DNA from: JBKECY01 sp047975025
GTDB lineage: Bacteria > Bacillota > Clostridia > Lachnospirales > Lachnospiraceae
Length of the DNA stretch: 57,393 nucleotides
NCBI GenBank assembly: GCA_047975025.1
Contig: JBKECY010000031.1
Location: forward strand, 1-57,393
Direction: 5' to 3'
The translations under genes were made by a program, and so were the position numbers. Below, one piece after another: positions 7,773 to 17,109 of this stretch; positions within the stretch are counted from its first letter, which is position 1, and every line of letters begins with the position of its first letter. The notes beneath the pieces were generated by a model. The model worked only from the letters and a program-made list of their open reading frames with translations. It searched no databases and had not been told where the DNA came from.

Positions 7773-9284
7773 CTATGATTCTGAAAATGCATTTAGCTGT
7801 CTTTGGATTTCCTCCAGCACCTTCTCTGCACCGGCATCATACATTTTGGTAATCATTTCATTATACTGAACCTCCCAGTCTTCCGAAGTACCATTTAATA
7901 ATCGTTCCAGATAATCTTCCACGATCAGGTCAATCTGTTCCAGTTCAATGATGATCATTCTCGTATCCAGTTCAAATCCAAGCAGCGGAGAGAGAAGCGC
8001 ACTGTCGTTATACTGCTCAATCTGCCCCAGTTCTCCCTTTGTCTTCTCATAGTTTAAAAATGCATTCCCCACACTATAGGCTGACAGTGAATAGATTGGG
8101 GCACCGCTAGAATCAAGGACGCTATTAATCAGGTTCGTGCCGTGCTTAACATAATGCCGTCCCTCCAGTCCATTGCTAAGCAGCCTGCACAAATCGGCTC
8201 CTTCTTCTGAATTAATGTAATTGATAATTTCCACAGCCCTTTGCGGATTTTCTGTTGTGCGTGGGATAACCAGCGCATTTCTATTGGATTCATACCCAAT
8301 ATACTTATAATTTTGCAGAGGAATCGCTATAGATTCGTATTCCGGTACTAACGCATCCAGTACCACTCCATTTTCTCCATACTCATCCAGATAGAATAGA
8401 TTTCCGGCTTTTACTCCATTTTCATTTTCAGGAGCAATGACCTCATTAATATCTTCCCGGATATACCCTTTTTGGTACCACTCACTTATGGTCTTAAAAT
8501 ACGCTTTATAAGATTCCTGCTCATATTTATTGTAAATTGTCAGTGTATCATCAAAAATCTTAATTACAAAAGGTGAATCCGGGCCATAGATTCCTTCATA
8601 TCCCTTTTGGGCAATTTCCTTAAATGTCCCGCAGGAAATCCCGGTACCCAGTTTTTGGGCTTCTGCCATCTGACTCAGATAACTTTCAAACACCTCATAA
8701 CTTTCCTCGTCAGAATATTCTTTGCTTTGATTGACCTCTTGAATCAGAGTACTGTCCCCGTACAATTGCATATCACTTTTGTTCACCACCACAGCATAAT
8801 CCTTGCGGTACAAAGGCCCCAGCAGCGGAATCCCATAGGTTTTCCCATCCCGCTTCTGCTTGGCCAGGATTTCTTCCGGAATCTCCTCCAACAGTTGCTG
8901 CCCCGCAATTGACAATAAATAATCGAGTGCCATAAAGGAACCTTTGTTCACTTCTTCTGTATAGTTAAACTCATCACTTCCGATCCAGGCAATGTCCATT
9001 GGTTCGTTCACCGCCATCAACATATCCCACCGTTCCTTGTAGGACTCCATGGGCACAATCTCGAATTCGACCGTAGTATCAGGAAACTGTTCCTGCAGAC
9101 GTTCATTGAACCGCTTGATTACTGTATCTGAACTTTTTGACTTCTCCCCGTAGACCATCCAGCGTATGACCACATCCTCGTGTGCTTGGGAAGTGCTGCT
9201 GCCGTCGCTTTGGCACCCTGAAAACAACAGGATGGTCATGAACAAAATCAAACTATAATAAAGTCCGCGTCTCTTTTGTTTCAT
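7773..9284 (-). CDS. Extracellular solute-binding lipoprotein (family 1 type)
   Basis: The product is 503 residues with a lipoprotein signal; the lipobox FSGC gives Cys24. The N-terminal VVIRWMVYGEKSKSSDTVIKRFNERL and the later GLEGRHYV resemble large family-1 solute-binding lipoproteins of Firmicutes that sit beside YesM/YesN kinases. The start overlaps the end of the kinase gene by 32 nt, so it belongs to the regulatory operon. No cognate permease pair is in the window, so it may be a sensor accessory or may serve a transporter encoded elsewhere. Confidence 0.8.
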   Translation of the reverse strand: MKQKRRGLYYSLILFMTILLFSGCQSDGSSTSQAHEDVVIRWMVYGEKSKSSDTVIKRFNERLQEQFPDTTVEFEIVPMESYKERWDMLMAVNEPMDIAWIGSDEFNYTEEVNKGSFMALDYLLSIAGQQLLEEIPEEILAKQKRDGKTYGIPLLGPLYRKDYAVVVNKSDMQLYGDSTLIQEVNQSKEYSDEESYEVFESYLSQMAEAQKLGTGISCGTFKEIAQKGYEGIYGPDSPFVIKIFDDTLTIYNKYEQESYKAYFKTISEWYQKGYIREDINEVIAPENENGVKAGNLFYLDEYGENGVVLDALVPEYESIAIPLQNYKYIGYESNRNALVIPRTTENPQRAVEIINYINSEEGADLCRLLSNGLEGRHYVKHGTNLINSVLDSSGAPIYSLSAYSVGNAFLNYEKTKGELGQIEQYNDSALLSPLLGFELDTRMIIIELEQIDLIVEDYLERLLNGTSEDWEVQYNEMITKMYDAGAEKVLEEIQRQLNAFSES

Positions 9285-11106
9285 CTTCTCTCCCTATCTC
9301 CACAGGTTCATTCGTATACTGCAGTGGCAGTATCATCGTTACTGTGGTTCCTTCTCCCTGGAGGCTTACGATTTTAATCATGGCTCCATCCCCTAGCAGC
9401 AGGCGGATTCTCTGATTTACATTTCGGATTCCTATATTATTTTCTTTTAAAATATATTTATCCTGCATATCTTCATTCAGCCGGGCAACCACTTCCGGTT
9501 TCATACCTACTCCATTATCTTTGACAGTGATTACTAGCGTATTTTCTTTTTGAACTGCTTTGATACAAATAATACCCTCTTTGCGCAATGGTTTAATCCC
9601 ATGATAGACAGCGTTTTCAATAATAGGCTGCAGACTAATCTTCACAATGGCACATTTTTGCACGACTGGGTCAATCTCCCAGATGACCTTTAGACGATCC
9701 CCATAACGCAGTTGCAGTATTTTCACGTAAATCTTGGCGCTTTTGACCTCACGCTGCACACTGATGATCTGTTCATCAATATCCAGACTGTTCCTAAGCA
9801 TTTCTGATAAATACAGAATACTTTCTGCCACTTCATTATCTCCCTTGCCCAGCCCAATGGCACGCCAACGGATATTTTCAAGTGTATTGTATAAGAAGTG
9901 GGGGCTGATCTGTGCTTGTAATGCTGTCAATTGTGCTTTATCAATAATATTTGAGTACTTTTTCATATCCCTTTGCATCTGCTGGTTCGTATAGAGATTC
10001 CGAATAATATTCAATGTGATTTCATGTGTCTCATTCTTCTTGAACCCGGAGTCCATTGAAATTTCCTCGTCATAAATATCCGGATTTTTTAGTAAATCCA
10101 GGATACTCTTCACTGGGTTATAGCAATAGATGGAGATGACAAAAGCAGCGATTACCGACAAGGCGATGGAAAGAATATAGAGAATAATTCGAAATTGGTT
10201 GATACTGTTTTGATGTGTTTCATAGGCACTCATAGATACTGTCGAGACGTATTTCCATTGAAACTTGTTAGAAGAGGCAATCGTGATAATCTTCTCTTCT
10301 TCTCCCGCCCCAATAATCCGGTGGCCGTCCTCGCTGGTAAAACTTTTGTCCTCATATTCCTTGATATCACTCAGCTTTTTACGCAGCAGATTACTGTCTG
10401 AACTATAAATAATATTATCTCTGGCATCTGCAATATACAGACTTTCACTGGAATCCTTCACATTCGAGACAATCAGCTCTGCTAACTGTCCGCTGTCGAT
10501 ATTTACAATAATCCCTCCCAGAAACTGCATCTGTGTCAAGCGGATTGGCTGTATATAGGAAATTAAATTCGGATAGGAATCATCTTTGGCTCGGCTGATC
10601 ATGCGCGCCGGTTCATATTCTCTCTCAAGCAGGTTCTCAAGCCAGTTCTTGTCCGTAAAATCATCAATCTTTTGTCCATCTTCTCCAGAAATAATATATT
10701 TATTCTTATTGGAGAACACATAAATGCTGTCTATATAATCGAAAACTCCCGCATACATTTCTATCTTTTTTTGTACTTCCAACGTCTGACTTACGCCAAA
10801 GAGCTCCCCACTGCTTGGCAGCATAAATTTCCTGACATCATTATCAAGTGCCAGATTCCCCGAAATTCGGGCTACCTCTTCCATGACCACATCAATACGG
10901 TCTCGCGTCTTTCCCAATGAATTTTCACTCATCGTCCCTACTTCTTCTATGATAATCTGGTTCATCCGACCAGAAACCGCTGACATAATAATTGTAAAGG
11001 TCAGCAACAAAAATGCCAGAACAATGGCAAAGCTTTTCACCAGAATACTGTTGAACCTGTAATCCTGCAGATACTTCCACAATTTGCTGTTGTTACTTGG
11101 CTTCAT
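9253..11106 (-). CDS. Sensor histidine kinase (YesM-like)
   Basis: The product has 617 residues. A membrane segment at about 23-45 is followed by an extracellular sensing region of about 260 residues and a second segment (ILYILSIALSVIAAFVISIY). Then come a linker and the His_kinase domain with QAQISPHFLYNTLENIRW, whose histidine is the phosphorylation site. The ATPase region has QPIIENAVYHGI and GIGIRNVNQRI-type boxes. It partners the response regulator gene immediately upstream, which it overlaps by 14 nt. Its likely input is sugar, directly or through a binding lipoprotein. Confidence 0.92.
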   Translation of the reverse strand: MKPSNNSKLWKYLQDYRFNSILVKSFAIVLAFLLLTFTIIMSAVSGRMNQIIIEEVGTMSENSLGKTRDRIDVVMEEVARISGNLALDNDVRKFMLPSSGELFGVSQTLEVQKKIEMYAGVFDYIDSIYVFSNKNKYIISGEDGQKIDDFTDKNWLENLLEREYEPARMISRAKDDSYPNLISYIQPIRLTQMQFLGGIIVNIDSGQLAELIVSNVKDSSESLYIADARDNIIYSSDSNLLRKKLSDIKEYEDKSFTSEDGHRIIGAGEEEKIITIASSNKFQWKYVSTVSMSAYETHQNSINQFRIILYILSIALSVIAAFVISIYCYNPVKSILDLLKNPDIYDEEISMDSGFKKNETHEITLNIIRNLYTNQQMQRDMKKYSNIIDKAQLTALQAQISPHFLYNTLENIRWRAIGLGKGDNEVAESILYLSEMLRNSLDIDEQIISVQREVKSAKIYVKILQLRYGDRLKVIWEIDPVVQKCAIVKISLQPIIENAVYHGIKPLRKEGIICIKAVQKENTLVITVKDNGVGMKPEVVARLNEDMQDKYILKENNIGIRNVNQRIRLLLGDGAMIKIVSLQGEGTTVTMILPLQYTNEPVEIGREDETKETRTLL

Positions 11107-12664
11107 ACTCTATACTCATCCCTCTGTAAAATTCACTCGGTGATACCCCGGCGTATTGCTTGAAGATTCTAAAAAAAGACTTCTCACTTCTATAACCGAC
11201 CATACTGCTGACTTCATATACCTTATAGTTTCCTGTGCGAAGCAGCCCTTTTGCTTTTTCCATCCGCAGCTCAATGAGATAGTCTGTAAATGTCGCCCCC
11301 GTATATTGCTTGAAAATCCTGCTCATATATGCCTGATTCAGGTAAAATTTCGCTGAAAGGGCCTCCAATGAAATCTCTGTATCATAATGTGCCTTTAAGT
11401 ATTGTGTTGCCGCCGTTACGATTGCTTTGGCCGAAATATTTTGCTTGTCCTTTACCTTTTCTGCAATCATATAAAAATACTCTTTGATCATTTTTTTAAG
11501 ATAGGTCCGATTCGGCGCATTAATAACATCCTGATAATTCAAATTATGCGTCACTTCGTAGACATCTGCTCCCATCTTGGCCAGACGATTGGAAATCATT
11601 GAGAACGTATCAATCAGCAGGTGTTTTACCCTGATATCTGGAATATGGCGGCATTCATGAAATATAGATTCAATCACATGATCCAATTCTTCATAGTTTC
11701 CGTCATTGATCATCTCCATGATTAATTTGTATTTCTGGCTCATTTTTTCTTTTTCCTGAATACTAAGTGGGCTGTCTTCTTCCTGGCTTCCCTGATTCAA
11801 CGAGAAGATTTCTTGGCTTTCATATAGTTGGTATAGATCTTCGCAAATTTTTTCAACCTTCAGATTCATATGGATTTTCAGAAGTTTAGCTGCAATTTCA
11901 CATTTCTCAACCAATTCATTTTCCAATTTTTGACAGAATATGGCTTTGCCTTCTTTTTGCTTTGCCACCATAATGATTTTAATAATATCATCCGAAAGAA
12001 AGACCGGATAACTGATAAAATCTTCTGACTCGCCCCCGCAAATATTTCGGACAAGATTGATGAAATTTGTGCCTTCATTATATTCTGAAAACTTGTTCCC
12101 CTTATCCTCAATGTGAAACGTTACGATTGCCAGTGGATCTGTATCCAGAATCGGTATTTTAAAAAGCTCCAGTTTTTTTTGAATATTTTCATGCGGGACT
12201 CTGCCGCCAACCAGCATACTAATCCAGAACTGCTCTGTCAATTCCGGCAACATACCGTCAAAACTGCTGCTCTGATCCTGCTGACTGCTTTTTTCCAAGT
12301 CAACATGCAGTTTCAAGAAAACCTCCTGAACTTCGGTCATACTGATTGGCTTTAGCAAATAGTGCTCTACATTATATTGAATTGCCATGCGGGCATATTC
12401 GAATTCCTTATAGCCGCTGATAATGACCACACGAATCGGAAGTTCATTCTCAAACACATATTTTGCAAGCTTCAAGCCTGAGACTTCTGCCATCTCGATA
12501 TCTGTAAGTATGACATGAACTTCATTCTCCTGTATATACTCTATCGCTTCTTTTCCATCTTCAAACAAAGCAGCTACTGTAAAACCCATGCTTTCCCATG
12601 CCACATAATCTCTGATTCCTTTTCGAATGACTGCCTCATCATCAACCATAATCAATTTATACAT
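11093..12664 (-). CDS. AraC-type response regulator (YesN-like)
   Basis: The product has 523 residues. The receiver domain is at 1-120 with acidic D8/D9, phosphoacceptor D55 in LTDIEM and K105 in LLKPI. A long middle region follows. The C-terminal AraC DNA-binding domain at about 420-518 has two helix-turn-helix segments (LSAKFYLNQAYMSRIFKQYTG; VGYRSEKSFFRIFKQYAGVSPSEFY). It is expected to activate sugar genes, and tandem half-sites with about two helical turns of spacing are typical for such proteins. Candidate sites lie at 7749-7772 and 13736-13759. Confidence 0.93.
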   Translation of the reverse strand: MYKLIMVDDEAVIRKGIRDYVAWESMGFTVAALFEDGKEAIEYIQENEVHVILTDIEMAEVSGLKLAKYVFENELPIRVVIISGYKEFEYARMAIQYNVEHYLLKPISMTEVQEVFLKLHVDLEKSSQQDQSSSFDGMLPELTEQFWISMLVGGRVPHENIQKKLELFKIPILDTDPLAIVTFHIEDKGNKFSEYNEGTNFINLVRNICGGESEDFISYPVFLSDDIIKIIMVAKQKEGKAIFCQKLENELVEKCEIAAKLLKIHMNLKVEKICEDLYQLYESQEIFSLNQGSQEEDSPLSIQEKEKMSQKYKLIMEMINDGNYEELDHVIESIFHECRHIPDIRVKHLLIDTFSMISNRLAKMGADVYEVTHNLNYQDVINAPNRTYLKKMIKEYFYMIAEKVKDKQNISAKAIVTAATQYLKAHYDTEISLEALSAKFYLNQAYMSRIFKQYTGATFTDYLIELRMEKAKGLLRTGNYKVYEVSSMVGYRSEKSFFRIFKQYAGVSPSEFYRGMSIEYEAK

Positions 12665-12679
12665 AGATCCTCTTCCTGT

Positions 12680-13672
12680 CTAATATGGTGAATTTTCATC
12701 GTAGTACAGTTCGACATTTTTGCGGTTTACTTCCAAGGTAGGGATGATTGTCATCTCATCGTATTCTTCACCTTTGATGATTTTTTCTCCAATCTTGATT
12801 GCTTCTGCAATCATTTCAGGTCTATATGTCAACGAGAAAATATAATATTTCTCTTCCTCCATAATTCTGGTATAAAGTTCTTTGTCTCCTGCAGAGCCGG
12901 CAATCACCTTCAACTTATCAAAATTCTTGCCTTCCTGCGGCTGTTCTTCCAGCTCATCCAGTGCATCTAAGACTCCCAATGCGATTTCGTCGTCGTGTGT
13001 GAAAATCGCCCCCACTTCACTGATTTCAGTCTGCGAATGACTCGCAATCCATTGCTGGAACAAGATCTTGGAATCTTCACGCTGCCATCCGGTATAGCCC
13101 ACCTGTTCTTTTACAAAGTTGGCATTTAGTTTTTCGTCGAACCCATCTGTCCGCTGCTGTGGAACTGTTGAGGTATCTCCCATGAATTCCAGAACCTTGG
13201 TTCCATCTGGGAAGTATCCGTTAAAGATGTCTGCCGTCAGTGTTCCAATACTCGTGTTGTCTCCCTTGACCGTTGCCGTTGGTGAAAAGTCCGGAATCTC
13301 GCGATCGAAGATTACCAGCGGGATTTCTGCCGCCTGCACACTCATGGCCGCTGTCTTAAGTGACGCCCCGTCCATTGGCAGCATGATAATGCAGTCTACG
13401 CCCTGATTCACTAAATCAATAATCTGATTCGACTGTTCGTTGGTATCCGCCGCCACCTTAAATTCAAAGTTCCAGTTATTCTCATTGGCGACTCTCTCAA
13501 TTTCCTGCTCCGCATAATACAATACACCCATCGGCCAATTATGCGTCTCGCTGATTACACTAATCGCAATCGTGATTTCTTTCGGGCTAGCTTTCTCGGA
13601 AACTGTACAGCCACAGAGGAACAGGACCAAGAGGCAGCAGGCAATGCTTCTGGTAAATATCTTTCTCATCAT
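12680..13672 (-). CDS. Substrate-binding lipoprotein, probable sensory partner of the two-component system
   Basis: The ATG at 13672 has GGAGA just upstream; a second ATG at 13669 has better spacing, and an upstream TTG (13681) is less likely. The lipobox LCGC gives a lipid-linked cysteine. The type I binding fold resembles the 6.5-7.6 kb paralogue, sharing FDRE, VKGDN and IFTHDDEIALGVL. It is the first gene before the YesN and YesM genes and has no permease beside it. This layout recalls the XylFII-LytS-YesN three-component xylose sensor of clostridia, so a sensing role is inferred. Confidence 0.85.
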   Translation of the reverse strand: MMRKIFTRSIACCLLVLFLCGCTVSEKASPKEITIAISVISETHNWPMGVLYYAEQEIERVANENNWNFEFKVAADTNEQSNQIIDLVNQGVDCIIMLPMDGASLKTAAMSVQAAEIPLVIFDREIPDFSPTATVKGDNTSIGTLTADIFNGYFPDGTKVLEFMGDTSTVPQQRTDGFDEKLNANFVKEQVGYTGWQREDSKILFQQWIASHSQTEISEVGAIFTHDDEIALGVLDALDELEEQPQEGKNFDKLKVIAGSAGDKELYTRIMEEEKYYIFSLTYRPEMIAEAIKIGEKIIKGEEYDEMTIIPTLEVNRKNVELYYDENSPY

Positions 13673-13707
13673 TCTCTCCAAAATCGTCTTTTTTTATCCA
13701 TAAAATT

Positions 13708-13713
13708 AGTATA
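13708..13713 (-). promoter_or_regulatory. -10 of the sensor/regulator operon
   Basis: TATACT on the minus strand lies about 35 nt before the start codon. There is no good -35; its place is taken by a tandem repeat of TTTGAAA (plus-strand 13719-13732) and the GATAC motif just beyond. This suggests an activated, possibly autoregulated promoter. Confidence 0.45.
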
Positions 13714-13735
13714 TCATATTTGAAATTTGAAAATC

Positions 13736-13759
13736 GTATCTTTTCATGACTTCAGTATC
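13736..13759 (-). promoter_or_regulatory. 24-bp direct-repeat motif, copy 2 (candidate YesN-type regulator site)
   Basis: GATAC-N6-CATG-N4-GATAC again, with the same 19-bp period and the same CATG position as 7749-7772. The near edge is 22 nt upstream of the -10 at 13708-13713, a normal place for an AraC-type activator touching the -35 region. Confidence 0.5.
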
Positions 13760-13803
13760 TTTTACGAAGCGGCTCAGTACTGGCAAATTTCCCCATACGA
13801 AAA

Positions 13804-13830
13804 CCCCATGCCGTCTTAGACAACATGGGG
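13804..13830 (-). terminator. Terminator of the sigH cluster
   Basis: CCCCATG/CATGGGG forms a perfect 7-bp stem with a 13-nt loop. On the minus strand it is followed by TTTTC. It lies 26 nt after the sigH stop. Confidence 0.75.
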
Positions 13831-13855
13831 CTGCTCCTATCACTGTTTGTACTGC

Positions 13856-14452
13856 TTACTGTTTCTCTTCCTCCAGAGACTTCCTGACCTTCAGCCGGAT
13901 TCTCTGCAGCGCATTATCAATTGATTTGGCGGGTTTTCCCAGCTGGTCTGCAATCTGCAGATAATCAAAGCCTTTCAGGTAAATATCCAGCACCTGATTT
14001 TCAAAACGGCTCAGACTGTCCTTGATCTGCTGCTCCATCCCTGCGGCACTCTCCTGGCCAATGATGATGGATTCCGGTGTATCCATACGCAAAAAAGGGG
14101 AGAGCAATTCCTCCTGATCTTCACCGCTTAAGGACACATATGTATTCAACGGCAGATGCTTTTTTCTATTGGAACTCTCAATCGCGGTATACAGCTGTCT
14201 TTCAATACACAGATTGGCAAATGTTGCAAACGATGCCGGCTGGCCGGAATCGAAATCGCGGATTGCTTTGAAGAGCCCCACCATTCCCTCCTGTATCAGA
14301 TCGTCTGTATCGCCTCCGATCAGATACATGGCCCGGGCTTTAAAACGCACAATTTCTTTATACTTATTCATGAGATAATCACCGGCCTGTGCTTCACCGG
14401 CCCTGTATCTTTGAATTAACTCATCGTCAGACAAATTCACATATGCTTCCAT
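13856..14452 (-). CDS. sigH: RNA polymerase sigma-H-like factor
   Basis: The product has 198 residues. Region 2 is clear (LMNKYKEIVRFKARAMYLIGGDTDDLIQEGMVGL, then FDSGQPASFATFANLCIERQLYTAI), and region 4 is a helix-turn-helix near 160-185 (YLQIADQLGKPAKSIDNALQRIRLKVR). It is slightly shorter than Bacillus SigH. Family members drive transition-state, competence and early sporulation genes. Its place at the end of ispF-cysE-cysS-mrnC-rlmB is the classic Firmicutes order and supports the name. The yacP gene that often lies between rlmB and sigH is absent. Confidence 0.9.
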   Translation of the reverse strand: MEAYVNLSDDELIQRYRAGEAQAGDYLMNKYKEIVRFKARAMYLIGGDTDDLIQEGMVGLFKAIRDFDSGQPASFATFANLCIERQLYTAIESSNRKKHLPLNTYVSLSGEDQEELLSPFLRMDTPESIIIGQESAAGMEQQIKDSLSRFENQVLDIYLKGFDYLQIADQLGKPAKSIDNALQRIRLKVRKSLEEEKQ

Positions 14453-14481
14453 TGTATTTACCCTGCCTTCTCTTCCGCAGA

Positions 14482-15222
14482 CTATTTCTGTAAATTCAGC
14501 CGCTGCCGCACGATTTCATAAGCCAGGATTCCGGTCGCAACTGATACGTTGAGAGAATCAATATCTCCAAACATAGGGACTGCTACACGATAATCGCAAG
14601 TTTCACTTATGAGTTTGCCTACGCCGGAGCCTTCGTTGCCCATAACCAGCCCCAGCGGGCCAGTCAGGCTCTGCGTGTACATAGAATCTCCATCCATGGA
14701 GGCACAGGCGAACCAGATGCCTTCTTTTTTCAAATCTTCAATGGTCTTGGCAAGATTTGTCACTTTGGCGACCGGTGTATAGTTAATGGCACCGGCAGAA
14801 GTCTTGGCCACAGTTGCGGTCAGACCGACGGCCCGACGCTTCGGTATAATGACCCCATGTGCACCTGCCAGATTGGCTGTACGCAGGATTGCCCCCAGAT
14901 TATGCGGGTCTTCCACACCATCCAGCAGAATGATAAACGGCGGTTCTCCTTTGTCCCTGGCTGCTTTTAAAATATCTTCTACTTCCGCATACTCAAACGC
15001 CGCCACCTGTGCAATCACGCCTTGGTGTGCATGCGTCAGTGAGAGCTGATCCAGCCGCTCTTTGGTAACAAAATTGATTATGGTATCACTTTTCTTAGCT
15101 TCACGAAAAATCGAACGAATCGGTCCATCCTGACAGCCATCCAAAAGAAATAGTTTGTCTACACTTTGACCGGAACGAAATGCTTCCAGTACAGGATTAC
15201 GTCCTTCAATCTGCTCTGCCAT
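14482..15222 (-). CDS. rlmB: 23S rRNA (guanosine-2'-O-)-methyltransferase RlmB-like (TrmH family)
   Basis: The product has 246 residues. The N-terminal substrate-binding part begins IEGRNPVLEAFRSG. The SpoU/TrmH knot motifs follow: LDGVEDPHNLGAILRTANLAG, LVMGNEGSGV and DSLNVSVATGILAYE. These form the SAM-binding trefoil knot. It methylates a guanosine in 23S rRNA. It starts 17 nt inside the mrnC gene, so the two are coupled. Confidence 0.92.
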   Translation of the reverse strand: MAEQIEGRNPVLEAFRSGQSVDKLFLLDGCQDGPIRSIFREAKKSDTIINFVTKERLDQLSLTHAHQGVIAQVAAFEYAEVEDILKAARDKGEPPFIILLDGVEDPHNLGAILRTANLAGAHGVIIPKRRAVGLTATVAKTSAGAINYTPVAKVTNLAKTIEDLKKEGIWFACASMDGDSMYTQSLTGPLGLVMGNEGSGVGKLISETCDYRVAVPMFGDIDSLNVSVATGILAYEIVRQRLNLQK

Positions 15223-15643
15223 GTTCTTTCTCCTCTAATCCTATTTTGATAAGCTCCAGCATCCGACCCCATTCCTTGGCAAGGAACAGATAGCCCATCA
15301 CAGCTTCAAACCCGGTGGCTCTTCTGTAATCTGACATTTTCGCATGCTTGGCAATCGTGACAGAGTGCGCATTGCGCCCCCGCTTGTAGACCGCCAGCTC
15401 CTCCGGTGTAAAAGCTTCCATCAGGTACTGCGCCATCTCCGACTGTGCCGATGCTTTGACCAGTCTGCTGGCTCTCTTGTGAAGGTGATTCACAGAGCAA
15501 TTCCCCTGTTCTACCAGAATGGTACGGATCACGATTTCATAGGCCGCATCACCAATGTAGGCAAGGGTAAGCGGGGAATACGTACGAATATCCGTCTCCT
15601 CAATCCCGAACAGCGTCAGGAGATAGTCTAAGCCTTTTTCCAT
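15206..15643 (-). CDS. mrnC: Mini-ribonuclease III
   Basis: The product is 145 residues, an RNase III catalytic domain without the double-stranded RNA-binding domain. YIGDAAYEIVIR carries the RNase III signature acidic residue, and a late GFEAVMGYLFL holds the second acidic site. In Bacillus it trims the 23S rRNA precursor. It overlaps cysS by 16 nt upstream and rlmB by 17 nt downstream, the usual order. Confidence 0.92.
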   Translation of the reverse strand: MEKGLDYLLTLFGIEETDIRTYSPLTLAYIGDAAYEIVIRTILVEQGNCSVNHLHKRASRLVKASAQSEMAQYLMEAFTPEELAVYKRGRNAHSVTIAKHAKMSDYRRATGFEAVMGYLFLAKEWGRMLELIKIGLEEKEHGRAD

Positions 15644-17067
15644 TTCACTCCCTCCCGGGTGTCTTCCAGAAGAATTCCCTGGGCGAGCAGTTCATCACGT
15701 ATCTCATCTGCACGTGCAAAATCTTTGGCTTTTCTTGCCTGCTGTCTTTCTTCGATCAGTCTTTCGATATCGGCTTCCAGCACTTCTTCCTTTTTAGCCA
15801 CTATCAGTCCTAATACATCGCATAAATCACAGACTGTCTGAATAAGTGATGCCGCAAATGCTTTCGAGGAGCCTTCTGTAAGCTCCGTATTCATCACTTT
15901 TACGATTTCAAAGATAACACCGATGGCATCCGCCGTATTGAAATCATTCTCCATCGCTTCATTATATTTTGCTTCGAGTCCAGCCACCTGTGCCAGTACT
16001 TCCTGCTCGTGTACACTACCTTCGTCAGACGCTGCTTTTGACTCCAGAAAGCGGGCATTCTCAACAGCCGTAACAATTCTGTCCAGGGCTATTTTCGCCG
16101 AATCCATCAGCTCTCTGCTAAAATTAAGCTGGCTGCGATAATGAGCACTCAGCATAAAGAAACGAAGAACCTGCAAATCGTATTCTGCTCCGATTTCACG
16201 TACTGTAAAAAAGTTGCCGGAGGATTTCGACATTTTCTGATTGTTGATATTCAAAAATGCGTTGTGCATCCAATATTTTGCGAACTGTACACCATTACAG
16301 CATTCACTTTGTGCAATCTCGTTCTCATGGTGCGGAAATACCAGGTCTTCACCGCCTGCATGGATATCGATCTCGTCTCCAAGATATTTCTTCGCCATGA
16401 CGGAGCATTCAATATGCCAGCCGGGACGTCCGTCACACCAGGGGGCCGGCCAGTACGGTTCTCCCTCTTTTTTCGGTTTCCAGAGTACGAAATCCAGCGG
16501 ATCTTCTTTCTGACTCTCGCCAGATACCTGGATCGCTCTAAAGCCAGACTGCAGATCATCCAGATTCTTATGAGAGAGCTTGCCATATTCTTTGTAACTG
16601 CTGATTCTGAAATAAACCGTACCATCTTCCACCGCATAGGCATGCCCCTTGGCAATCAGTGTTGAGATGGCCTCGATCATACCTTCGATTTCTCTGGTGG
16701 CAAGCGGTGTCGCTGTCGCAGGCTTAATGTTCATGGCCGCCATATCAGTTTCACATTCTTCGATATAGCGCTTTGCGATTACATCCGCATCTACGCCCTC
16801 CTCGACTGCTTTGCGGATAATCTTATCGTCAATATCTGTAAAATTAGATACGAAGTTGACTGAATACCCTACCCGTTCAAAGAAACGCCTCACTGTGTCG
16901 AACACAATCATGGGACGCGCATTACCAATATGTATCAGATTGTAGACGGTCGGACCGCATACATACATCTTCACTTTTCCTGCTTCCAGTGGAATAAAGT
17001 CTTCCTTTCGCTTAGTCAGCGTGTTGTAAATTTTGATATGATTCTCCTTCACATCCTGTCGGGTCAT
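15628..17067 (-). CDS. cysS: Cysteinyl-tRNA synthetase
   Basis: The product has 479 residues, near the usual length. The HIGH-type motif is HIGN in CGPTVYNLIHIGNARP, where the cysteine is the first zinc ligand. WHIECSVM and HAGGEDLVFPHHENEIAQ give the remaining zinc ligands, and KMSKSSGNF is the KMSKS loop. It charges tRNA-Cys in the cytosol. AAAGGAG before the ATG supports the start. No T-box leader is visible in the 40-nt gap to cysE. Confidence 0.96.
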   Translation of the reverse strand: MTRQDVKENHIKIYNTLTKRKEDFIPLEAGKVKMYVCGPTVYNLIHIGNARPMIVFDTVRRFFERVGYSVNFVSNFTDIDDKIIRKAVEEGVDADVIAKRYIEECETDMAAMNIKPATATPLATREIEGMIEAISTLIAKGHAYAVEDGTVYFRISSYKEYGKLSHKNLDDLQSGFRAIQVSGESQKEDPLDFVLWKPKKEGEPYWPAPWCDGRPGWHIECSVMAKKYLGDEIDIHAGGEDLVFPHHENEIAQSECCNGVQFAKYWMHNAFLNINNQKMSKSSGNFFTVREIGAEYDLQVLRFFMLSAHYRSQLNFSRELMDSAKIALDRIVTAVENARFLESKAASDEGSVHEQEVLAQVAGLEAKYNEAMENDFNTADAIGVIFEIVKVMNTELTEGSSKAFAASLIQTVCDLCDVLGLIVAKKEEVLEADIERLIEERQQARKAKDFARADEIRDELLAQGILLEDTREGVKWKKA

Positions 17068-17109
17068 AAAAACTCCTTTCGCTTCTGATCCTTCTATAAG
17101 TAATGCCTT

